IMG/VR virus record: IMGVR_UViG_3300025117_000952 | Coordinates: 1 to 38,095 of that record | DNA length: 38,095 nucleotides | Source: a virus | Direction: 5' to 3' (one strand) | Shown: positions 22,876 through 30,415 of the stretch, piece by piece | Layout of the letters: every line of letters begins with the position of its first letter | How positions within the stretch are numbered: the stretch's first letter is position 1 | Made by a program: the position numbers and the translations under genes | The notes under the pieces: generated by a model | Databases searched by the model: none | The model's input: only the letters and a program-made list of their open reading frames with translations | What the model was told of the DNA's origin: nothing

Positions 22876-23391
22876 CTATATCTTTAACTTTACTAATACG
22901 CCAAGACTTTCAATTTCCTGCCTAAGCAGGCTGGTATCGGCTTCGGTTTTGTCCTCAAACAAGCGGGTGTGGAATTCTATGTCCAGTAAACTTAATCGCT
23001 GAATAGTGCCCTCATTAATCATCTTGCGAAGTACTGCGAATTCCGCCCCCTCACAATCCATCGAACAAACGATAGTTCCCTCTGGTAGTTCGGCTACAAA
23101 ACGGGAGAAGTCTATAGTAGGGACGGTTATTTTTCGGTCTGGGGATTTTCTAATGCTAGTCAGGTGGGAGGCATCATCCCGCCCCCCGATAGCGAACTCC
23201 GCCTCCCCATCCTCCACCCAGACAGCCTTTTTTATCCACTTTACCTTAAAAGGGAATCTCTTGATGGATTCTTTAACGTTAAGTTCAGTGTTGGGTTCAA
23301 AAGCGTAGACTAGCCAACCCTTATCCATAAGTGGGGCGTAGTAGTCTAGGGCTTTTCCTTGGTAGTAGCCACAATCTAACATAATTCTCAT
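22876..23391 (-). CDS. FkbM-type SAM methyltransferase
   Basis: A 171-residue member of the FkbM group (Methyltransf_21). It has MLDCGYYQGK in place of the SAM-binding first loop, VYAFEPN (28-34) as the defining motif, and MDCEGAEFAVLR (111-122) as the second signature with Asp112 and Glu114. The C-terminal part is shorter than in many members. FkbM-type enzymes O-methylate sugars and other small hydroxylated compounds. Given the deoxysugar genes nearby, a sugar O-methyl group on the local glycan is the best inference. The start overlaps the deacetylase-like gene stop in ATGA. Its stop lies seven bases before the GroES start. Confidence 0.82.
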   Translation of the reverse strand: MRIMLDCGYYQGKALDYYAPLMDKGWLVYAFEPNTELNVKESIKRFPFKVKWIKKAVWVEDGEAEFAIGGRDDASHLTSIRKSPDRKITVPTIDFSRFVAELPEGTIVCSMDCEGAEFAVLRKMINEGTIQRLSLLDIEFHTRLFEDKTEADTSLLRQEIESLGVLVKLKI

Positions 23392-23966
23392 CCGACTACC
23401 TCCGATACGAACCTAAAATCATCGGTCTGTTTAACTCTTTCTAATAGTTGGGGAAGGGTTTCGTCTATGCCATTGCCCATACACGACCATGTATGGGTAT
23501 GGACTGAATTCTCATTAACCTTATATACTGGTAGTTCTTTGGGACGACGATTATCGTTGTAGGCTTGGTCAGCTACCCACCAACCGTTGTCTAACAGCCA
23601 TTGGTAAATATCATCACTTATCTGCCAACCTGGAGCTTTGAATCCATGGACTAAGTAACGTCCCATTATCTTTTGGATACCTAATATATGGTTATTAAAC
23701 TCTTCGTAAGACATTTTTTCACATTCATAATTAGAAATATGAAAAATCCCATGGTATGCCAATTCAATCCATTCGTTATTCACAAAACTCCAGTCCAATA
23801 ATTCTGCAGTCATTTCACCTGGTATAGCAAATAACGTAATTTTAAATGCTGGATTAGCCTCTTTTAGTTTCAACAGTTCACCTCTACAGTCCCGTGATTG
23901 ACACATATCTGAAATGATGTGATTGCTTCCAAAATCATCACTGTCCCAGACTTGATAATCAGTCAT
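23388..23966 (-). CDS. NodB-like polysaccharide deacetylase (putative)
   Basis: A 192-residue protein with traces of the NodB/carbohydrate esterase 4 plan. There is a D-rich start (DSDDFG, with Asp10/Asp11 as metal and base candidates), the strand ITLFAIPG (43-50), a His-x3-His pair in AYHGIFH (H72, H76) and GFKAPGW...IYQWLLDNGWWVAD. The family's Zn site is Asp plus two His, so all three ligands may be present. Such enzymes remove N- or O-acetyl groups from glycans. The start MTDYQVW was chosen over a longer frame to 24044 because the longer start lies deep in the upstream gene. The 8-nt overlap then matches the operon style. Assignment is tentative. Confidence 0.64.
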   Translation of the reverse strand: MTDYQVWDSDDFGSNHIISDMCQSRDCRGELLKLKEANPAFKITLFAIPGEMTAELLDWSFVNNEWIELAYHGIFHISNYECEKMSYEEFNNHILGIQKIMGRYLVHGFKAPGWQISDDIYQWLLDNGWWVADQAYNDNRRPKELPVYKVNENSVHTHTWSCMGNGIDETLPQLLERVKQTDDFRFVSEVVG

Positions 23967-24651
23967 AATTAGCCAACTTTTCCAGCCATTCATTGGGGTA
24001 TTGTTCATTAAGTAATTTTGCATTCGACAAGATACAATGGCCACCGACTTTACCTTCTGGGGGGTCGAGAATATAACGCTGTGCCCAATTCTCCCCTAAC
24101 TCGTGGTAAAGCTGATTATAATCACGGTCAAAATCCTTCAATAGTTCAAAATCCATGTTTATAGAGTCGGCCACTGACTTTTCATAGTCTGTCCAAATAA
24201 GGTTAATACCGTACTTGGCAGTGGAACGAATCTTCAGGAACTCAGTAAAGTCAGAGTTTTTCACTCGCCTAGTTTTGATAAACTTGTAAGCAAATACGCC
24301 AGCGAAAAAACGGGTTTCTTTTTCACTCCCCCCCAACCATCTAGTTGCAGTACGAATAGATAATTCCAAGTCTGGGTGGCGACCCTCGATAGGTGAATGG
24401 ACTGCACCTGGTATTTGTTTAGTCGTACCGATTGGTAAAGTAGAATAGATGATTGTATGGGTGGATTTGAATATTTGTTGGTAATTTTTAACAAATTTCA
24501 CAAAATCTGGAGTGTAAGGAAAACAGATATGCAACACGTCAATAGGTGGCTCAATGGCTTTGGACTGTAAGTCTGAAGTTTGAGCATCAGTGAAAATGGT
24601 TTTAATCGCTTTACCAATCTCGCCCATACCAACAATTAAATGTTTATCCAT
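23959..24651 (-). CDS. Short NDP-sugar dehydrogenase-like protein
   Basis: A Rossmann-fold protein with GMGEIGKAI at 8-16, YSTLPIGTTKQI near 69-80 (cf. the ST-P-GT signature of UDP-glucose/GDP-mannose 6-dehydrogenases) and EGKVGGHCILSN near 199-210. The last of these retains the catalytic Cys206 in the GGHC motif of that family. At 230 residues it is about half the usual length (roughly 430) and lacks the C-terminal UDP-binding domain. It may therefore be a reduced active enzyme, a partner for another subunit, or a degenerate copy. Its overlap with the methyltransferase (8 nt) and the deacetylase-like gene (8 nt) places it in the coupled operon. Whether it oxidises a sugar nucleotide is uncertain. 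Confidence 0.68.
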   Translation of the reverse strand: MDKHLIVGMGEIGKAIKTIFTDAQTSDLQSKAIEPPIDVLHICFPYTPDFVKFVKNYQQIFKSTHTIIYSTLPIGTTKQIPGAVHSPIEGRHPDLELSIRTATRWLGGSEKETRFFAGVFAYKFIKTRRVKNSDFTEFLKIRSTAKYGINLIWTDYEKSVADSINMDFELLKDFDRDYNQLYHELGENWAQRYILDPPEGKVGGHCILSNAKLLNEQYPNEWLEKLANYD

Positions 24652-25255
24652 GTTCCACCTCTATGGCATATAAATCATGGAAAGCGTCTTTTCTGGGGAG
24701 GCGTTCGTGCGTCCACTTCAAATTCAGGGAGTCTAAATATTTTTCCCATTTTGGCTTGGAATACCACGCCCCCCAACCATCATCTCCATCATCATTAACC
24801 GGATTGTCCTCTTCCTTATCCATTAAGTGCCAAAAAGTAAAAATTGCCAGTCTTCTAGCCACTCGTAGAGCCTCCCTGACAGGTTTCTCATAGCCATTAG
24901 TATGTTCCAGCACATCTTGCATAATAACCACATCAAACGAGCCGTCCAAGTGCCTAAGTTTCCTAACATCACCTATAGAGAAAATTCTCATTGGTTTAAC
25001 CCGTTGGTTAGCTACTCGCACGAATCTCTCGGAATAATCTTCCCCCCTATATTTGACTGATGGCCCATGCTCTAAAAAATGGTTAAAATTCCAGCCTGGC
25101 CCGCAACCAGCATCCAACACCCACTCCCCACTTTTAAGATATTTGCCTATAAGATGTCTAAGGGGTGAGCCAACTCCCTCGCCATAGGTTTCCATATAGG
25201 TAGCAGCCGCTTCATCCGTACCAGAAAGTTTATCCCAGTAGTTGGGTTTGCTCAT
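24644..25255 (-). CDS. Class I SAM-dependent methyltransferase
   Basis: A 203-residue Methyltransf_11-type enzyme. Motif I is VLDAGCGPG (47-54), the acidic loop is YRGEDYSE (about 69-76), motif II lies in FSIGDVRKL (92-100), and motif III is FDVVIMQDVLEH (107-118). These are all the expected SAM-binding elements in the right order. The C-terminal part (WGAWYSKPKWEKYLDSLNL) could shape the acceptor site. It starts by overlapping the upstream glycosyltransferase-like gene in ATGA and ends in an 8-nt overlap with the sugar dehydrogenase-like gene. By context it methylates a sugar or glycan, but lipid or small-molecule acceptors cannot be excluded. Confidence 0.8.
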   Translation of the reverse strand: MSKPNYWDKLSGTDEAAATYMETYGEGVGSPLRHLIGKYLKSGEWVLDAGCGPGWNFNHFLEHGPSVKYRGEDYSERFVRVANQRVKPMRIFSIGDVRKLRHLDGSFDVVIMQDVLEHTNGYEKPVREALRVARRLAIFTFWHLMDKEEDNPVNDDGDDGWGAWYSKPKWEKYLDSLNLKWTHERLPRKDAFHDLYAIEVEHG

Positions 25256-25965
25256 AAAATAACCTCTCTCTTGAACATACCAACTAAATCGCCAGCCTCA
25301 GGGTCAAACTTGCCTAAATCATTAACGTAATCCTCAGTCGTCACATAAGTGGCATTAGGATTAAGATGAACCCTGTTACCCGATGAACCAGCCGACCAGC
25401 CCTGACCCCTACCCCTGCGCCAAAAGCCCAGAGATATTTGGGTGGAGAAATAGACCAAATCATTCTCCCATGTTTCCCCAACTTTCAGAACCTTACCTTT
25501 TTCTAAACTCTTCCAACCCAAGTTATCTATTAAAGATTGTAAATTTCGCAAGCGTATAACCGAGCCAGGTATATAAGCTATCTGAACGGCAAAGGGGACT
25601 GTAGACTTCTGCTCATGGTTAGGAATCACCCCCTCCATATAATTCTCCCCCAGTGAATAGCCATAAATCCTATTTGACCAATCATTGATAGCCGTAGCTG
25701 AGGACATTACCGCCAGCTTCCTGAAATAGGGGCTTTTTTTGAATAGCCCCATCTGGGAAGAAAAATAACCAGAATTAACCAGACAGTCAGCCTCCACCAT
25801 ACAAACAAAATTTTCATGTCCCGTCTCCAACTTCATAACAGTATCTATCCAGTTATCAGCCACTAGTAATTCCGAATCTATGTTCTTGAGTTCCCTGAAA
25901 AGATTCTCATAGGTCAGTTTGATGACGTTCGGCTCGTGTGAGTCTTTAATTATGACACTAAGCAT
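25252..25965 (-). CDS. GT-A-like glycosyltransferase (divergent)
   Basis: A 237-residue divergent GT-A-type protein. SVIIKDSHEPNVIKLTYEN resembles the first strand and helix of family 2 enzymes. SELLVADNWID and FVCMVEADCLVNSGYF follow, with E58-A-D60 as the metal motif. A later GETWENDLVYFSTQISLGFWRRGRG could be the region holding the acidic base. Similarity is weaker than in the neighbours. The start MLSVIIK is taken because GGAGAAA lies seven bases upstream and the overlap is 8 nt. An earlier ATG at 25998 would give 11 extra residues read from the upstream gene's end. It probably acts with the adjacent glycosyltransferases, but this rests on fold pattern and context. Confidence 0.62.
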   Translation of the reverse strand: MLSVIIKDSHEPNVIKLTYENLFRELKNIDSELLVADNWIDTVMKLETGHENFVCMVEADCLVNSGYFSSQMGLFKKSPYFRKLAVMSSATAINDWSNRIYGYSLGENYMEGVIPNHEQKSTVPFAVQIAYIPGSVIRLRNLQSLIDNLGWKSLEKGKVLKVGETWENDLVYFSTQISLGFWRRGRGQGWSAGSSGNRVHLNPNATYVTTEDYVNDLGKFDPEAGDLVGMFKREVIL

Positions 25966-26749
25966 TGAAATATTTCTCCACGTCTTTTTTAGAGGCATAT
26001 TCCAGTAACTGAACTTTATCGTCGCCTTGTTCTAGGGCTGGATGATAGATATCGTTGTGTCCAGTATCTTCGGGTTTGAAGCTTTCGGGGTAGCCCCAGC
26101 GGTCAGTATCAGGAGTGCCAAACAAGTGCAGGCAGCGCACTTCCGTAGCAAACGCCGTTTTATAGCCAGCTTCCCGTAATTTCCCGCATACATATTTTTC
26201 TTCCTGTCCTCGACCTGGCGCTTCACGGTGCCACCCCCCCACTCTAGAAGTAACTTTAGTATCCATTATCCGGTAGCTGCCACCCGGATGGGGAAAGTCG
26301 ACTATTAACTCGTTTTTCTTATCGGCTTTCTCGAAGATATTGCCAGTACCTATCATTACTTGGGTGCGGGCGGCAATAGCTTTATACTCGGGGAAGTACT
26401 GCATCAGTTCGTATAATTCTTCCAACCAGTCCTTATCACCCTTCTTGGGCATAATTAAACAGTCGTTATCTACACAAACGAAATAGTCGCTTTGGGTACA
26501 TTCTTGTAAAAGTAAATTCCGTGCCGCCTCCAATCCCAAGTTAGTCTTAATCGGGATAAATTCGTCTATCCAGCCATTGTCGTGGAGAGCTTCTAGTTTC
26601 TCTGGGGTGTCACTATTAGAACCGTTATCAAGTACCACTAATCGAAAGTTATCCCTGTTAGTGTTGCGGTGAATAGTACGGATGACCAGTTCGGTCATTT
26701 TGGGGCGGTTCCAAGAGACAATATGAATATCTAAAGGTTTAGTCAACAT
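25958..26749 (-). CDS. GT-A glycosyltransferase (family 2-like)
   Basis: A 263-residue enzyme. DIHIVSWNRPKMTELVIRTI is the usual first strand/helix, VVLDNGSNSDTPE (38-50) the nucleotide loop, LGLEAARNLLLQ the next conserved turn, and VCVDNDCLI (91-99) the DxD metal motif with D94 and D96. GGWHREAPGRGQEEKYVCG holds a likely GxGxEE catalytic region, as in classical family 2 members. The start MLTKPLD was chosen over the longer frame to 26863 because GGAGAAA lies about 10 bases upstream and the longer version would begin well inside the preceding gene. It overlaps the upstream gene's stop by 11 nt and its downstream neighbour by 8 nt. Confidence 0.82.
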   Translation of the reverse strand: MLTKPLDIHIVSWNRPKMTELVIRTIHRNTNRDNFRLVVLDNGSNSDTPEKLEALHDNGWIDEFIPIKTNLGLEAARNLLLQECTQSDYFVCVDNDCLIMPKKGDKDWLEELYELMQYFPEYKAIAARTQVMIGTGNIFEKADKKNELIVDFPHPGGSYRIMDTKVTSRVGGWHREAPGRGQEEKYVCGKLREAGYKTAFATEVRCLHLFGTPDTDRWGYPESFKPEDTGHNDIYHPALEQGDDKVQLLEYASKKDVEKYFNA

Positions 26750-27617
26750 TATAGATTTCTCCAAAGTGTTCATAGACTTCCTCATGCGCCCGTGGATACT
26801 GGATGTATAGAAGTGCGTCTTTACTTTCATCAGTTGGGTGGAGTGGTAGAGAGTGGTTGTCACGGGTTAATAAATAGAATTGATAAAAATCATCACCCCA
26901 AGGATTACCTAAACTAAGCCCATGCCTATATACCCCATCCTGGAATGCCCCTTCGGGGTTCTCGGTATAGGTATACTCCCAATGGTCTTTTTCAGGGTCT
27001 ATCTTCATGGGAAACTTAGAAGAAGCGGCAAACTGGTAAGGATTGACTTCATCGGGTATACGATATTTGGGGTCGCTGACCCACAACTCACGCTTAAAGA
27101 TAAACGACCCAGCCCCAATATGACCACTTCTGAACCATTCGTGTCCATCACCTTCAATTTTAGGTCTAAAAGTTCTTCTAATAGCCGTATGATGGTCTGG
27201 GTAGTAAACAATACTGCCAAAGTTAAATATCTTGTATTCTGGAAAGTCTTTGATAGCTTGGTTTAATTCTCTAAGATAGTGCGAAACGTATTCATCATCG
27301 CAGTCCATCCAGCACAACCATTCACCCTTAGCCTCTTCCATACCTCGATTACGGGCAATAGCTCTATTCTGGTTCTCCTGATGAATGACCCTAATCCGTT
27401 TATCGCTGTCAGCAAACTTTTGTAATATTTCAGGGGTGTTGTCGGTACATCCATCATCCACCAGTATCAGCTCCCAATCAGGAAACTGTTGGTTAATAAC
27501 ACTCTTAATTGCCCTTTGAACTTGTTTAGCCCGCCAGTGGCGGTGTTCAGCATCAGTCACACCCTCGTCCTTGGCGGAATATACGGGGATTATAATGCTA
27601 AACTTTGGCTTTGACAT
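26739..27617 (-). CDS. GT-A glycosyltransferase (family 2)
   Basis: The clearest family 2 enzyme of the window, 292 residues. It has FSIIIPVYSAKDEGV at 6-20, WELILVDDGCTDNTPEIL (48-65), NRAIARNRGMEEAKGEWLCWMD (84-105) and the DxD site D105-C-D107-D108. These match nearly all landmarks of inverting nucleotide-diphosphosugar transferases. The acceptor region beyond residue 170 (GSFIFKRELW, then QDGVYRHGL) is family-like but not diagnostic. It overlaps a 47-residue ORF by 20 nt at its start and the next glycosyltransferase by 11 nt at its end. Sugar and acceptor are unknown. A cytosolic enzyme is expected because no membrane segment or signal peptide is present. Confidence 0.9.
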   Translation of the reverse strand: MSKPKFSIIIPVYSAKDEGVTDAEHRHWRAKQVQRAIKSVINQQFPDWELILVDDGCTDNTPEILQKFADSDKRIRVIHQENQNRAIARNRGMEEAKGEWLCWMDCDDEYVSHYLRELNQAIKDFPEYKIFNFGSIVYYPDHHTAIRRTFRPKIEGDGHEWFRSGHIGAGSFIFKRELWVSDPKYRIPDEVNPYQFAASSKFPMKIDPEKDHWEYTYTENPEGAFQDGVYRHGLSLGNPWGDDFYQFYLLTRDNHSLPLHPTDESKDALLYIQYPRAHEEVYEHFGEIYNVD

Positions 27618-27741
27618 TTATTGTCCTATTCAAGATATATCTGGTTACTTCTTCTTTGGAACGAAACTTAATGGCTGGCTCACCATTAAAATAAACCCTA
27701 TAAATACCCGAACGGGATTTCCTAACTTTAAGTCTCTCCAT
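27598..27741 (-). CDS. 47-residue basic micro-ORF
   Basis: A short basic protein starting MERLKVRKSRSGIYRVYFNG and ending in NVKAKV. It overlaps the upstream GT-B stop by 14 nt and the next gene's start by 20 nt. A strand-rich pattern (GIYRVYFNGEPAIKF), with Arg/Lys in the first ten residues, suggests a small nucleic-acid- or sugar-binding domain or a coupling peptide. No strong Shine-Dalgarno is seen. Support comes from packing and sensible composition, so the call is moderate. Confidence 0.45.
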   Translation of the reverse strand: MERLKVRKSRSGIYRVYFNGEPAIKFRSKEEVTRYILNRTINVKAKV

Positions 27742-29029
27742 CACCTGCCTTTATAAGTGGCTCGATAAAGTCACGAAAGATTTTGTCTGGGTTTCTCTGA
27801 GTCCGAACCCATGTTTTGAAGCGTAAGACTTTATCGTTTTCTAAGTAGTACCTAACTGCCTTAGCCATATCATCATAATAATTATCAATATTCTCGTAGT
27901 TAGTGTTTATCTCACCGTTATAGCCCGAAATAGCGATGTTAGCCCCATCAAACTGTTTATAAATAGCATTCTTGCCGTAGATTTGGCGGAAGGGGGCAAA
28001 GTCTTGGTTCAAGATTACAAAGTTGCCTTTCAGTCCAGCTTCCTGGGCAATAAGGGAATAGGTTTCACTCTTGGAAGCCAGTAAAAAGACATTAGACAGG
28101 GTGAACAAGTCAAGTACTATTTCATGGGGGATTTCCATAGCTGCGATGTCGTCAAACTCGCTTATAAAGGTCAGGCACTCCTCAGCTCCCTGTTCCTGAG
28201 CCAATTTCTTCAAATCTTCACGGTAGACTACTTTATCATCACCGGTGGACTGAAAGTCACAGAAGATTAGATGGGCAGAAGTACCTATTCGTTTGAGAGC
28301 AGCTATCAGTCGGACATTGCCCTCGGCATACTTACCTCGGTCTAGGCGGATAGGCAGTATCATCAAAACTTCCACGTCACCCAGTTTCTTCTTATCATAT
28401 AAACGTTGGACTAGTGGGTGCATACTCTCGGTCGGGTCGGTGGAATGGGGCACCTCGACTACCTGGTCTTCTTCAAAGTTGAAATTGCGGGCGACTCTGG
28501 GAATATCATAAGCGTTGGGGTAGCAGATAATCGAATTAGCGAACGGCGAGTTAAGGGCTTCGGCGTATTTCGCCCCATACATATTGCGTTCCTCAGAAAC
28601 TATTGTCGGGTTAGTGGCTGAGTGTATCCAGTGGCACCACCGAATTGACGGGCGGTCTTGGGCTAGTTTGCGGGCGGCCAAGTTAAGAATCGTATAATCG
28701 GGTAAGAATATCAGGTCATGGGTGATAACCACCGCCCCATCAGGCAGAATGTCATTTAACTGCTGGTAGGCTAGGTCTACAATTTCCTCTATGTCTCCAG
28801 CCTGTTCGTTGGGGTCGTGAATAGCGAATGGGTAGGTCAGTTTGGTTTCTATCCCATAATGCGGTGTATCTTCTGGCGGTTCCCAGCCTTCGGCAGCTAT
28901 TAAAACAGGCTGATAGCCAGCCCGCTTAAGCATTTTAATCTGCTCTCCGACAACTAGAATTGGGCTAAAAGAGCGTAAGTAGGTGGAAAAATTACTTAGT
29001 ATAAATATCGTTTTGTTAGTAACGCCCAT
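27728..29029 (-). CDS. GT-B glycosyltransferase (family 4), first gene of the island
   Basis: A 433-residue GT-B enzyme and the longest glycosyltransferase here. The N-terminal half has FSPILVVGEQIKMLKRAGYQPVLIAAEG. The C-terminal half has VLMILPIRLDRGKYAEGNVRLI (start of the donor domain), FDDIAAMEIPHEIV and SNVFLLASKSETYSLIAQEAG with the E-x7-E donor motif. These features match family 4. The ATG has no Shine-Dalgarno sequence. A degenerate AGACTATTG-like element (AGACCATTG, at 29052-29060) lies upstream at a shorter distance than in the other copies, so its use as a promoter is doubtful. It is the first gene of the run of overlapping sugar genes, 44 nt after a structural gene. Confidence 0.83.
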   Translation of the reverse strand: MGVTNKTIFILSNFSTYLRSFSPILVVGEQIKMLKRAGYQPVLIAAEGWEPPEDTPHYGIETKLTYPFAIHDPNEQAGDIEEIVDLAYQQLNDILPDGAVVITHDLIFLPDYTILNLAARKLAQDRPSIRWCHWIHSATNPTIVSEERNMYGAKYAEALNSPFANSIICYPNAYDIPRVARNFNFEEDQVVEVPHSTDPTESMHPLVQRLYDKKKLGDVEVLMILPIRLDRGKYAEGNVRLIAALKRIGTSAHLIFCDFQSTGDDKVVYREDLKKLAQEQGAEECLTFISEFDDIAAMEIPHEIVLDLFTLSNVFLLASKSETYSLIAQEAGLKGNFVILNQDFAPFRQIYGKNAIYKQFDGANIAISGYNGEINTNYENIDNYYDDMAKAVRYYLENDKVLRFKTWVRTQRNPDKIFRDFIEPLIKAGDGET

Positions 29030-29072
29030 TAACCGAATTAAAGCACAAGGTCAATGGTCTGTAAAGGACTTT

Positions 29073-29417
29073 TTATTCTTCTCTATAATTAACTTGAATA
29101 AAAAAGTTATTATCAGCCCCTAGACTTGAATCCATCCTCAATACTTCGTTGCGGGCACCTTTAATATCGACTGGGACATATCCAGGTTGGGCATTGGCGA
29201 AAGTTGTATGAACAGTATTGGCACTAGTGCCAAACTCTAGTCGACAATAACCAGTAGTGGCTTCAGTCGTGATATACACCCCCTTAACCGCTAAGCGAGT
29301 TCCGCTGGTCGGAGTGATAATCGTTGTATTAGTCTGGTTAGTATCGTATTCAGCTGTAAAACTATTATCGTAATCTCGTGCATTAGCGATTGCTGTTTGG
29401 CTCTTATAGTTGGACAT
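29073..29417 (-). CDS. Small virion structural protein (putative decoration)
   Basis: A 114-residue beta-rich protein without a recognised family. It has alternating Thr/Ile/Val strands (NTTIITPTSGTRLAVKGVYIT) and a middle FGTSANTVHTTFANAQPGYVP, ending in NFFIQVNYREE. AGGAG, six bases before the ATG, supports a good start and strong translation. It sits between the Ser/Thr-tailed head protein and the glycosyltransferase island, in the head module, so a capsid decoration or head fibre base is likely. A GC-rich hairpin without a T-run (29452-29468) lies just upstream. It shows no Ser/Thr tract, unlike its neighbour. Function is inferred only from context and composition. Confidence 0.55.
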   Translation of the reverse strand: MSNYKSQTAIANARDYDNSFTAEYDTNQTNTTIITPTSGTRLAVKGVYITTEATTGYCRLEFGTSANTVHTTFANAQPGYVPVDIKGARNEVLRMDSSLGADNNFFIQVNYREE

Positions 29418-29451
29418 AATTTCTCCTTTAGCTTAATTAGCAAGGGCGGTA

Positions 29452-29468
29452 GGGCGGACAAGCCGCCC
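29452..29468. other. GC-rich hairpin upstream of a head gene
   Basis: GGGCGG (29452-29457), a five-base loop and CCGCCC (29463-29468) form a six-pair stem in the gap between two structural genes. No T-run follows on the coding strand, so it is unlikely to be a strong terminator. An RNA-stabilising or processing role is possible. Confidence 0.5.
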
Positions 29469-29491
29469 ATACAATCCCTTTATCACCCCTG

Positions 29492-30328
29492 TTATGGAGT
29501 GGTGGTCGTCGACGTACTGGTGCTCGATGTTGAGCTTGAAGTAGACGACGTAGAACTTGACGTACTGGATGTAGAACTTGAAGTGCTGGACGTCGAAGTT
29601 GTAATCGTCGTGGTAGACGTAGAACTTGACGTAGACGAAGTCGAAGTCGTAATCGAGTACTCAGGCACATCATTAAGCGTTGTGCCGTCAGACCAGTTGT
29701 CGTAAGCATAGGCGATGATGTAGGCCGTAGTGTTATCCGGCGCTGTCGCTGGAGTCACTAGGTTTCTCTCAATAGTATCGCTGGTTACGACAGTCGGTGC
29801 AGCCTGTAGGGTCAACGTACCATAAGGCGTAGTCCTCGAATAAACCTTAACTGTGGTGTTACTCGTATATAGCCTATGGTTGACTCCCAGAACATCTCGC
29901 GTGCCGACTGAAAAGGTCGCGCCAGTACCGCCTTGCTGGCCAATTACTACTTGAGTAACTGTCCTAAAGGCTAGGTTGCCGTTAATGATGGTGGTCGAAC
30001 CAGAAGCCGTATTAAACTTCTCGCTGATGGTCTTACCTTCAACATTGGTTCCGGTAACGGTGACGTGCGAATCCAGGATGTCGGCTGCTGTCCCGCCAGG
30101 TGTGACGGAGAGTGCCCGAGGCACATCAGGGTCAGTAAGACCCGTTGTGACTGTGGTTACCGTTGTAGCACCAGCTGTGGCTGCCAATACTGCGGTAGCC
30201 GAAGCAGCATTTACCTCGTTGGAAGTATCGGTGTAAGCATAGGTAATATTCCAAAGATTCTTGTAGTTAAACGTACCGCCAGTTCCACGATAAGCAAAAG
30301 GCCAGGTTTTAGCTCTGTAAATTGCCAT
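29492..30328 (-). CDS. Head-associated structural protein with C-terminal Ser/Thr tract
   Basis: A 278-residue protein. Residues 1-215 form a beta-rich domain with DVPRALSVTPGG, DSHVTVTGTNVEGKTISEKF and GTGATFSVGTRDVLGVNHRLY, a pattern I associate with small phage structural proteins found next to the major capsid gene. Residues about 223-277 (bases 29495-29665) consist almost entirely of Ser and Thr, ending TTTTP at the stop. AGGAG lies upstream of the ATG. The gene directly follows the capsid gene, so it may decorate the capsid or form short surface fibres with a flexible, perhaps glycosylated, C-terminal tail. Copy number and exact position in the particle are unknown. Confidence 0.65.
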   Translation of the reverse strand: MAIYRAKTWPFAYRGTGGTFNYKNLWNITYAYTDTSNEVNAASATAVLAATAGATTVTTVTTGLTDPDVPRALSVTPGGTAADILDSHVTVTGTNVEGKTISEKFNTASGSTTIINGNLAFRTVTQVVIGQQGGTGATFSVGTRDVLGVNHRLYTSNTTVKVYSRTTPYGTLTLQAAPTVVTSDTIERNLVTPATAPDNTTAYIIAYAYDNWSDGTTLNDVPEYSITTSTSSTSSSTSTTTITTSTSSTSSSTSSTSSSTSSTSSSTSSTSTSTTTTP

Positions 30329-30348
30329 TATTTTCTCCTTAATCCCCC

Positions 30349-30367
30349 GGGGCGCTTTGAGCGCCCC
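30349..30367. other. GC hairpin after the major capsid gene
   Basis: GGGGCGCT and AGCGCCCC pair perfectly around a three-base loop, 49 nt after the capsid stop on the coding strand. It is followed by CGGGGGATTAAGG, with no T-run, so it is not a classical terminator. It may protect the abundant upstream capsid message or reduce read-through. Confidence 0.6.
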
Positions 30368-30415
30368 ATCAGGTTTAGCTTAATTGCTATTATGTTGACA
30401 AACTTCCTAAAATGT

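Noticed and set aside
29052-29060. Seventh AGACTATTG copy (AGACCATTG)
   Set aside because: It has one mismatch and sits only 23 nt from the ATG at 29029, so it does not fit the spacing of the other copies.
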